DNA from: Mauremys mutica
Taxonomy: Eukaryota > Chordata > Testudines > Geoemydidae
DNA length: 64,000 bases
Reading direction: 5' to 3'
Assembly: GCF_020497125.1 (NCBI RefSeq)
Contig: NC_059077.1
Coordinates: forward strand, 20,902,840 to 20,966,839
A model generated the notes under the pieces. It worked only from the letters and a program-made list of their open reading frames with translations. It searched no databases and was not told the DNA's origin. The position numbers and the translations under genes are program-made. Below, piece by piece: positions 12,101 through 24,100 of this stretch; the stretch's first letter is position 1; every line of letters starts with the position of its first letter.

Positions 12101-15100
12101 AAAGCTTGAACACTTTTATTTTCAGTGCAATGGATGGACATGGTATCTTGCTAATGATTTCCAGTTCTATCTCACAACACCTTTGGTGATCTTTTTATAT
12201 GCTAGGTGAGTATTCTTTGAAAGTGAGATTGTTTACCGTAAAAATGGCACATTAGACTTAGCATATTTTTCCAGTGGAGAGTCTCAGTTCATTAAAAGGC
12301 ACTTTACGAGTGCTGTATACTGGGGAAAGTTATATGCCTCTCTTCTGACATACTGGATATAGTTTAGGCTTTGAATATTTTGCAAGGGTATTTTTTTCAG
12401 TCAAGTGGATGCATGAGGTATGCAAGTTGTATGTGCAGAGAACTGATACTGAAAAAAATATGGAAAGAGGTTTTATACAGACAGACAGTCTGCGATCATT
12501 TTTATTAATAGCAAAAATAATAGTATTTTGCACTTAGATAACATATAGATAGGTTCTGAAGTCAAATGGGCTTCATATGGCACAGCAGTCTGCTTGTGTG
12601 CTGTCATTGCAGGAGTGGCCCATCCATTACTGTTGCTGCTGGATAATCTGTTATTCCAAGATATGCCACTACAACTGCTAGGAACTGAAGGGTTGACTGT
12701 TACTGGCCAAGTATTTTCTGCAGATGTTCTGTGTCAGTGGCTGTCATATGTAGTTGTAGCCATGTTGGTCTCAGGATATTAGCGAGACAAGATGGGTGAG
12801 GTAATATCTTTTATTCTTCAAGTCAAGAAGAAGAGCTCCGTGTAGCTCAAAAGCTTGTTTCTCTCACCACCAGAAGTTGGTCCAGTAAAAGATATTACCT
12901 CACCCACCACATCTCTCTAATAGCCAGTGGCGTGCTTAGGGCGGCATGCCGCGGGGGCGCTCTGCTGGTCGCCGGGAGGGCGGCAGGCAGGCAGCCTCCC
13001 GCAGGCATGCCTGCGGAGGGTCCTCTGGTCCCGCGGCTCTGGTGGACCTCCCGCAGGCGTGCCTGCGGAGGGTCCGCTGGTCCTGCGGCTCCGGTGGACC
13101 TCCTGCAGGCGTGCCTGCGGAGGGTCCGCTGGTTCTGCAGCTTTGGTGGAGCCGCGGGACCAGTGGACCCTCCGCAGGCACGCCTGCGGAAGGTCCACCA
13201 GAGCCATGGGACCGGCGACCGGCAGAGCGCCCCCGCGGCATGCCGCCATGCTTGGGGCGGCGAAATGTCTAGAGCTGCCCCTGCTAATGGCTATGTCATG
13301 CATAAAGATGTGTCCTTAAAGATGATTTCTAATGGAATTTTTTTTAAATTGGACTGATCTCCTTTTTTGATTCATGATGATGCATAAAAAGGCCAGAAAG
13401 GTATTTTAAACATTTTGTTTGCTTTTGCTTTTTTAATCTTAACATCAGGAATACCCAAGAGATAGTCTCCCCAAGCTCTGTCCAGGCTGCATTCAGACAA
13501 ATCTGGCCTGTTGTCTGCAGATCAGGAGTGGCTAAAATAAATATCACCCGATTCCCCCTAAGTATATATACTGCCCTAGAAATTTAGGGTAAAATCCTGG
13601 CCCCACTGAAGTCAAAGGAAGTTTTGCGATTGAGTATAATGGGGCCAGTATTTCATCCTTACTTTGTATTTGTGTGTGTGTTCAAAAACACCTCCTGTTG
13701 TTCATTGAGAAATCAATACCTTGAGATCAAACATGCTAATTCTAAATACCAGCGGTCCTGTGTCTCTTGTCAAATTTAAAATTCTGTATGCTTTGAACAA
13801 TGCTTCAGATACTACACATCTCTCTGCCTCTTTTTTTTTTTTTTTGGCTTCTCTATTTTCCCCCAAAGAACACAATATAATAAGCTTCAATTGTATATGG
13901 TTTCTGAAAAGTCTTAAGGAATATGATGAATTGTTGATTTAAGATTGCTGTGAACATCTCACAGAAGGGTCTGTCTCAAGAGAACTGAGTAAAAGCTAGA
14001 TGCTTTCCATTATCGCTTTGTTGAAGTGCAAGAAATGATCAGATCCTCCAGGTGAGACTCTCACCTTGACATTATCTATTCTACTAGGCCCTATAGCATG
14101 TGATAGGGCTGCAGTCAAATTTTCATAAGTGGTTTTGGGTACACATCTTGACAAACTTTTGGCCTGATTTTCAGAGATGTGACTCCCACTGAGTTTTCTG
14201 GCTGATCGGAAGACTCACTCTGGATCTGATTCAGTCTCAATGGCCTCTCAGTTCAGCTTTGGTTTTACATGCTAACAATAAATATTAGTATCTGTCTGTT
14301 CAACTGTCATATAGCTATAAACCCCCAATTTTTTATCATTGATACCATGTTCTGAAGATGTTTTTAATCAAGTAAATAAATTGAACAGCGACAAACAATA
14401 TGACCCTCAATCAATGATGGAGAAAAGCGTGTCCCTTTAAAGCACATGGGTAAGTATTGTAATGCATCAGGGTCTTATAATTGCACAGTTGTGGCATTAA
14501 TAATCAGATCTCATGACATTTACAATGAGATACACCAAGATTTTACAACGGATCACTAAAGTGATTGTGTGCCACAATTAGAAGAAATTATTTTGAGACT
14601 CCAGAAAAGGAACAAATGGAATAAAATTACAGGATGAAAGAAATGTTTGCAAAGAGATCAGAAAATTGGATGTTAAAAATGTTTTTCTTTACATTTTACT
14701 TGTAGAAGCAAATGTGGGTTGATTATCTTAGGAACCACTCTGTTCCTGGCATCTTTCACTGTTACAGCCTTGCTGTCATCATTTTTCAGTCTTCCTGTTG
14801 CATCTCCTTCAGATATGAGGTAAGGGGTCTACAAATACTCTTCATCTCTTACTACTAGGTTTATATGGAAATTAGTTTTTGAATAGCTCTTCGGCCACAA
14901 TGTTGATACTCAGGACGAATAGCTATTCAAAGGATGATTTCTGTAATGTCATAACAGTAAGAGAGAAATTTCCAATATATACAAGTCTTCAGTTTTAAGA
15001 CATTTTTTCAAATACCTGGTTGAAGCCAGGCATGGCCAACTCAACAGCAGCTTCTCCCCTCTTCTTCCTAACACAAAGGTTCAGTCACAATTAAGTAAGT

Positions 15101-18100
15101 GTAGTCCTTCCTATTATCTTAACTTTCTAGGCCAGCATTACAGCACGACATAATTTTATTAACTGGATTGTTAATGGGGTGTCCGAGAATTTAAAGCTTG
15201 GATAGGCATCTTTTTAGTTAGTATTTAAATCTGAATAAACAAAATACATTGTTTTAATAAAAAAGCAATATTCACCCAAAGCAGTCTGAGCCAAAGAGCA
15301 TTCCAGACTAAGGTATTTAACCTCTCTAGACTCTGTTTGTCCTCTTTAGGTTTTAGAAACAAAACGTATTGACATTTTGTAAAAGGAAAAATCATTCTTT
15401 TCAGGTATGCATTAATTTTGAAAGTATTTGATAATATATCAAATTCTAAGAAAGACGATTGCAAAGTACTGGACTTCGGAAGGAAAAATCAAATGTACAA
15501 ATACAAAATGGGGAATAATCAACTAGGCATCAGTACTGCAGAAAAGGAGTTAGGGGTTATAGCAATCACAAATTGAATGAGTCGACACTGGGATGCAATT
15601 GTGAAAAAGTAAATGTCATTCTGGATTATTGTCATGGGATCAGTGGCTCTTCAGGAAGGATTAGGGCCTAACTGGCCTATGATGCCCCCCTGGGGAATAC
15701 CTGGGAGCAATCAGGTGCTCCAGGTGGTGATCATTTAGCTAATTAGAAATGGAGCAGCTGAGTTAGAAAGATAGAACAATACAAAGAGGAGAATATAGAG
15801 ATGCCCTGTGGCTCTTGCAGGCTGGAGGAACTCACAGGAGGTGGATTAGGCCTCTATGTAGACCAGCCATGTATGAGGGTTTAGAGTTGACAGTAAAAGC
15901 CCCAAGAAAACTGTCAGAGTCCCTTGGGAAGTGAGACAATGGAGCGCTTCTGTCAGTAAGCTTCAGGAAGAGAGCTGGTGACTGCCTCTAGATCAGAGAG
16001 GCCTACAATTTGAGCCTGGCTCCTGGGAAGGAAGTAGGAAGATCAAGAGTGCTGTCAAAGACACAGACTCCCTGAACAAGGGGTTATTGTTGAGTAAGTC
16101 TGACCTGGGACTGATTTATACAGCCAAAAGAGGAAACGGAGGCACAGCCTGGGCTTGGGACAGTTGTATTAACAGAGTGTTGTATGTAAGCCACAGTAGT
16201 TGTTCTGCTCTGCTTGGAACTGGTGAGGCCTCAGCTGGAGTACTGTGGCTTAGTTTGCAGAAAGGGAGATTTGGTTAGATATTAGGAAAAACTTTCTAAT
16301 TATAAGGAAGGTTAAGCATTGGAACAGATCTCCTAGGGAGGTTGTGGAATGCCTGACATTGGAGGCTTTTAAGAAGAGGTTGGACAAACACCTGTCACTG
16401 ATGGTCTAGGTGTACTTAATTCTGACTCAGCATGAGTGAAGGACTAGGTAACATCTTGAGGTACCTTCTAGCCCTACATTTCTATGATTCTTTAAGTTGA
16501 AGAAGAAGTGGTATTGCCAACCATAAGCTTTCAAAAATCATGACTCAGGCTCTCCCCCTTTTCCCTAAAAAAGGATCAGATTGCCTTAAAAATCATAAAG
16601 TGTGGTGGGTTTTTTGTAAACAAATTTGGGGTTCTTTTATTTTGCCTTCTGGTTTTTGAGGTTTTTTTAGGGTTCACTTGTTCAAGCTCTACTCTGCAAC
16701 CATGAGGGCAAGAAACTTACTTTTTTATTAATGAAAGCTGAGATTTTTTTCTTAATCGCATACCTCCAGGAGCTGGGGCTTTCAGAAAAACCAAATATCA
16801 CAAAACTCCTGATAAAATGCCATTGAAAAGAAGGAAGGGAGGAACAAAGGGGGAAAGAAAAAACAATGAGTAACATTTCATTTTCCAATTTAATCGGGAA
16901 AAAATTAAAAATTGTGAAATTCCTGATTTTTGAAATAAAGGCTTTCATTTGAAAAACTTTGAGCAGCTCCAGTAACAACCATACACTGTTTGGAATGGTT
17001 TCAGTGCTGAGCCCATTCCGATGCTTAGTTCCATTTTTATGGGGTGGGGGAGAAATTGTAAGATTAAAAACCAGCAAATAAAAAAGGATCTCATTCGCTC
17101 TCCCAATGCTGTGTGCCCCTGCATTGCTTAAAGGAGTAGCAAGTAGTAAACATTTATATTTGTCCCTAAAACAAACACATACAGCTCTGAATACAGGGCA
17201 GAGCTGTTGAATAAGATGGTGCCATTTTTGCAGCAGTTATGGTTGGAGAACCACAATTTAAGAATAGATGCACTAAGGGCTAGTCTACACTTACCGTCCG
17301 GGTCGACGCGGTGAGTTCGACTTCTCGGAGTTCGAACTATCGCGTCTGATCTAGACGCGATAGTTCGAACTCCGGAAGCGCTGCGGTCGACTCCGGTACT
17401 CCACCACTGCAAACGGCGGTGGTGGAGTCGACGGGGGAGCCGCGGAGTTCGACCCCGCCGCGTCTGGACGGGTGAGTAGTTCGCTATTCACGTAGCTGAA
17501 TTTGCGTACCCTAATTCGAACCCCCTTTTTAGTGTAGACCAGGCCTAAGGTTGGCCTCTTTATGAACAATAGTTAACTGTCTTACTGTTCACTCAGAACT
17601 TCAGCATAATCCTTTCCTATTTACTTTTAGGGAAATGTCCACAGTGATGTATTTCACAGAATACTATACAAAACCTTACTGTCGATATGGTCCATTTCTA
17701 GTTGGTGTCCTTCTGGAGCTTTTCATGTATCACCAACAAGCACAAATCCTCAGAAACAAGGTACATGGATGCAGCCTCTACATAGGCACTGACTTTTGCT
17801 TTTGCTAGTAGGTGCTTTTGAAGAGGTGTGTGTGTTTGGGTGGAGGGGACACTTTGCCAGTTTTGGGCTGAGGCTATTTTCAGCATATTTATACACTTCT
17901 TTCATATTCTAGTTACTGAAGGTGTCTGTCATTTGTATCTTTAATATTTTAATAATCATTCAATTGTTATGAACTATATAATTACATTATCATGAATTAC
18001 AGTATATTAAAATTCTTGCAATCACCTACAAGCTGTCTTTACTAACATCCCAGTTTAAAGACATTATTCCTCACTGTCAGCAATCTTATTTACATCTAGT

Positions 18101-21100
18101 TTCCTGGTATGGTCTTGACGCACGTTAAGGACAGCTACATTATTCAGTTGCATCTGTCCCATTGATGACTGGAGATAATTTTTAAGTCTTCTGAAGCTGG
18201 AGAATGAGCTCAGGATGATACAGGCACAGTGAGAAGGATTCCTGCTAATGACTCCAAGATCTCTTTCTTGATGGGTAACAGCTAATTTAGGCCCCATCAT
18301 TTTGTATGTATAGTTGGGATTGTATTTTGCCATGTGCATTACTTTGCATTTAACATTGAATTTCATCTGCCATTTTGTTGCACACTCACTCAGTTTTGTG
18401 AGATCCCTTTGTGTAACTCTTTGTAGTTTGTTCTGGACTTAACTATCTTGAGTAATTTTGTATCATCTGCAAACTTTGTCACCTCACTGTTTACCCCTTT
18501 TTGCAGATCATTTATGAATATGTTCAACAGCACAAGCCACTCCCGGACCCCACTATTTACTTCTCTCCATTCTGAAAATGGACCATTTATTCCTACTCTT
18601 TGTTTCCTATCTTTTAACTGGAGTGCCTGGGAATGCTTTCAGGATTATCTAACGATGCTTAATTTAATGTAATGAGAAGCCTTTTGTTATCTTAATAACC
18701 CTGCCTCTGTTTATAAACGAACTCCCTGCCCCAAGAACTCATCACATTCCATACTCAAGCTCTGGCTCCTGGGTGCTGATCACCCACTATTTTTTCTCCC
18801 GGTGGCTGAGCACCCACGGAGTTGGCGCCTTTGGGTCTCTAAAAAGACTGTAAAGCCTGATGTTGATATGAGTTTTCTTCTGGTTTAATCATCAACTCCC
18901 TCTGGGGCATAGGTATAATGAGCTGCAGGCAAAGTGCACTGCTAGACAAGGCCCTGATTCAGCACGGTACTTAAACGTATACCTAGTGTTTTACTTCAGT
19001 GAAACTACGCGTGAACTTATGTTAGGTGAGCGCTTAAGTACCTTGCTGAGTTGAGGCTAAAATAAGTAGCTGCATTCTCCAGTAGTTGTCCGGATTTCTC
19101 CCCACAGAAAAATCTAGGCTTTCTGAATCTAACCATGTGTACCAGTAACAGCTAAAAGTTACTTTGTGAATCATCATCATCAATCATCTTTCCCACACCA
19201 TCAGGCAGAAGTCAAACAGGGCCAATCATCCCTATCCTGGGCTCATTTGCACAGCTCTTTTATATTCAGATGTAATAATGCCATTATTGTACTATGGCGT
19301 GTACCTTTAGGTTGTCCTCTCTGTCTCTTGCCCTGGAAAGAAATGGTTGTTTAGACCAGTGGTTCTCAACCAGGGATGTGCAGAGGTCTTCCTGGAATTC
19401 ATCTAGATGTTTGCCTTGTTTTACAACAGGCTACATAAAAAGCACTAGCAAAGTCAATGCAAACTAAAATTTCATACAGACAATGACTTATTTATACTGC
19501 TCTATATACTGTACACTGAAATGTAAGTACAATATTTATATTCCTATTGATGTATTTTATAATTAGATGGTAAAAATGAGAAAGTCAGCAATTTTCCAGT
19601 AACAGTGTGCTGTGACACTTTTGTATTTTTATGTCTGATTTTGTATGTAAGTAGTTTTTAAGTGAGGTGAAACTTGGAGGTACGCAAGACAAATCAGACT
19701 CCTGATAGAGGTACAGTAGTCTGGAAAGGCTGAGACCTACTGGTTTAGACATCCTATTATTGGGCATTCTTAAGATCTGGTGAAGAACTTTGTGAATACT
19801 GGTTTTATTTACCTACTGCCATTTTTACTCAATGGGAATAGCCTTATGAGATGCACATCTTGATTTTGTGGAGGGCCCCAGTTAGAATACGACTGTCATG
19901 CTGCAGTGCAATACAAATGACCCAGTGCAGGACAGACGTTTAAAATAGCAGGCACCATTTCAGTCCTTTTTACACTGGCAAGGCATCTTGAGATGATTCA
20001 TCAAAAATGCCTTCAAATCAAACCAGGCCACACTGGTGTCTTTTTCAAAGAAGCCAGGTACAGTTGCTTATTCCGGCTGTTTGGAACTACTGTAAAGCCC
20101 CCAAACTGACCTCCAGTATGTTTATGTGTTTTGCCTCCAGGTGTTTTAAAAAACAATAGACCAGACTGTGCAATGGAAGGAATTTGCTATTTCTCTTGGA
20201 GAAAAGTGATTATAAATATACTGGTGCCATGTGATGAACAAATTAGCTCTGTGAGGCAAACTAGCATCATTGTTGTAAAAGAACTGAACTTACCAGCTCA
20301 CTTTGTTTGACTGAGCTGCCAAATCCCGCAGTCCTCACTCATGACCCACTCTGGCAGAAAGTCCTAGTGAAGACTGAAGGTTTTGCTCTGAGATTGTAAG
20401 GAAACAATGAACCAACAGTGAGTTGCATTTCCATCAAATGGCAAAGGCGTATATGTTCCAGGGTGAGGACAAAGGATAATGAAACAAGCAGGGAATGAGT
20501 CAGACAACACTCTCTATAAAGAGGAGGAGGAAGACAAAGTAATAAGCATGGCTGATCAGGAAATCACATTAATAAACAATTCTATTGGGATGAACCAATG
20601 ACTACGCGTCTCTTCCTGGGGCAGTCTTTTTGTGCCAGGGAGTGCTTGGCACACATGGGACTTGAGACAATCCCCTTGATTGTCAATATTATGTGGTGGT
20701 TGGGATTTCTTTTAGAACAATGTGAAAATGTCATTGATGAGCTTGGGTGAAGCTCCACTTCAATATCAAGAGGAGCAGTGGCCGTGATCTGACAAGAGAG
20801 GCTGATGCACTCTAGGGCATGTGAAGAGGAAGCTTATGACCGAGAATGAAGAAGGCAGACCACTAAATGGGAAGGCAGCAGGGAAGAGGTAGAAAGAGAG
20901 AGCGAGGTACCCAGAGGTACAGCAGTCACATCAGGCATCATGACAAGGTTGAAACTTGCCAGCTGGGAAATAAAGGGTAGAAAGGTAACACGGTGCACGA
21001 GGATAAAGCACTGAACTGCAGCTGGGGGAAACAGTTAGATGAAAAGGAAGAGCTCATTCAGAGCTATTGAAAGAGTTCACTAAGAATATTTGTTTCAAAG

Positions 21101-24100
21101 CATGTTGTTCTTCATCTCTACAGGTGCAGGCTTCTCTGGGGTGGCTTTGTGCAATGCTTGCCATGCTAGCGGTAGTCTCTTTGGCATATACCATAGAAGA
21201 CTCCATGAACTCCTATTCCCCTGCTGCTGTAATTTATCAAGCACTTCACCGGACCCTGTGGGCTGCAGCAATTGGTTGGATCATTTTTGCATGTCAAGAA
21301 GGCTATGGAGGTACCTGACAGTTAGTGACCAGATTTGGCTGTAAATCCATTCTTTAAAACCGACTGGCTTAAACAATGGTCCAGCTCACCTGCACGTGCT
21401 CTTACTGCTGGTTTGTTTTGTCAGTGCATTACACAGCCCAGATCCTCTGCTACGGAGGAGGAGGAGGAGCACATAGCAAATAGGAATTAGTGCAGGGGCG
21501 AATATGGGCTAAGCTCACACTGGCACAGCTGAAGGGGAAGGGAGAAAGCTGGCTTTCTACCATCTCTCCATTTCCCTGATCCTGGGGCTACCAGGTGTCA
21601 TTTTGTCTTCTGGTATAACTTAGGGCAGCCTAAGATTTGCCACATTACTCTGAGTGGAGCAGTCCGTAGCAATCAATCTGCTGGTCAAGGATTGGGTAGA
21701 GCAGTGTGAATACCAGCCCTGCCCACAAACCCTCTTCTGCCTCCTGTGCTGAGAGAGGCAAAGTGGGAGGCATGAACCCAGCTCGACCACATTTATGCCA
21801 TCCAAGGGTCCCCCTCCACCGGAGGAATCCTGAGCTGCCTGTTTGAGTCAACTCTGCATTGTGCTTCTGAAGGGGCACAAAGGCCCTTAACCTGGGCCCA
21901 GATTTGGTCCTCTGACCTACTCATAAAATTGCATGTGCTCTCACACCATTTCTACCGTCCCAATACTACAAGAGTCTCAGACGGGATCAGCTCTGGACAT
22001 TCCCAAATGTTGAACTTAGTTCAAAGAGCGGCACTATTGCTTCATGCATCGTGCTTGTCTCTTTGCTTTGCTGGTGTGGGCCCTGGAGGTGTGGGGGCTG
22101 TGGTGGGGCTCCCACTCTTCAGATGTGACTGTCCTTTCTTCTGGCACACTGTCCCACTAAGCAGAGGCAGCTCACCTGGATTCAGCAAGGAGCAGAAGCA
22201 CATCCATGCAGAACAGGTGGCAAGGCATCTAGTTTGGCCGCTCTGGTGGCACTTGCAGACAGAGAGAGGTGAGAGGAAAGGTAGGGGCCAGAGGATGCAC
22301 AAAGAGAGAGACATGGTAAGGGAGAGAGAGACGTGGAAGAAGAGTGGACACGGGGATGGCATGATGGAGAGGAAAGAGAGAAACAATGGGAAGGATGTAG
22401 ATGGAAGAAACAATAGACTATACACTGTATTTACTTGATCTGCGGCTAATATAAATCAGCCTGGGTCCTTTGGGTTCAATAGAGATCTACTGATTGACAC
22501 CAGCTGAGGTTCTGCCCCCGTGTGTTATAGGATTTGTCTTCCAGCCTCAGTGGAACACTTTTTAGTTGAATAACCAAAGTGCAGGAATTGTCAGTGTCAG
22601 AGCAAACAGGGTTAGAAATGTTGACGTAGCAGTGGAGCTAGAGAAAAATAGTCCCAAACTGTGGTTTGCTGTAGTGCAGAGAAGCTGCACTGAAACAAAT
22701 TCATTTATTCAAGAGCTTACTGTTCACAGCAATGGGGAAAGTGAAATTCCTATTTCTTTTTTTAAATGAAAAGGTAGAATCTGCAGAAGTTTGCAGAATG
22801 TAGGAAAACTGAGACACCCTAAAATTGTGAGTTCCACGTGATTTTTTTCACACCTATGATTTCTCCTTTCGCTGATGAATATACCTGGAGGATTTTTCTG
22901 TGTGTGTTTCATCCCTCTCATGCAAACTGTCCCGGCATCAGGCCTTGTTCCTGCCTAGCACCCTGCTCAGGCCGGATTTGGAGACAGTGATGTCACAGAG
23001 AGGACAGAGCTTTATAAAGCTCTGGTAAATATTGTAGCACATGGCCACTGCATATGAGCTCATTTTTTAAACTCCCACCCTCAAACACCAGCCCTTGATA
23101 GGAACCAGTCCTCACTGGGAAGCCAACATTCAAGTTTTAACTGCTTTGGCTGTGTCTGTCTCTAAAAAAGCGTAGCTAGAATTTTTAAATGTTGCTAAGG
23201 TGGTGCATTGGTCTTGTGCAATGGAGTGAATGCCATTCATAGGCATCCCAATTCAGAAAGTACTTCAGCCCTTGCTAAAGTACATCCCTATTCAGCAAAG
23301 CACATGAGCATGTGCTCCAACCCCATTCAAGTCCGTTGGTCTTAAGAACATGTGTAAGTATGTGTTTAAATGCTTTGCTGAATCAGGGCATTATTGGATA
23401 TGTCCTTTCACAGAAGTATGGACAAACACCCAACATACAAAAGAGGGCTGTGATGAATTTAAATAAAAGCCTGAATTTGCTGCTGAAGTGAGGCTATCTG
23501 GCTGTAAATCTGTAGAATAGCTCCGCCCACCCCGCCCAAAATGTCTAAGACAATCTTCAAAAATGTATGCATTCAAATAAATAGAAAATAAAGTTAAACA
23601 TGTCTTATTTTCTCATGAAACAATCCATAAAATTGAAATCCAACCATGCATCAACTTCACATTGTTCTGGAAGCTTGTTTCATTCACTCCATCACATTGC
23701 TACGTTGAGAATTAGTCTGCTTTGTGCTTGTTGTAAAGTGTACAGTTTTGGTCTAGCTCTCACGGATTTTTTTTATTATTATTTTAAGGATAAGAAAACT
23801 AGTAAAAATTGTTGCAGGCTTTAAAGAGGGACCAGTATGGTGCCGGGTGAAACAGATATTCTGCTCTATTCCCAACAGGTTTAGCTAACTGGGTGCTTTC
23901 ATGGGACATTTGGACTCTGCTAGCTAAAATTAGTTATGCCTGCTATTTGGTGCATCCGATGTTAATCATACTTTATAATGGACTTCAGGAAACTCTTATG
24001 CACTACTCAGACATAAACATGGTGAGTGGGCTTATCTGATCTTTCAGGAGATATTACTATCTGTTTTTTCGTTGTTAAATGAAACACGATTGATTAACGT

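Noticed and set aside
12927..13357. Overlapping open frames of 100-140 codons in several frames on both strands
   Set aside because: They are created by GC-rich palindromic 52-bp units in a hAT element; composition and mirrored frames explain them.
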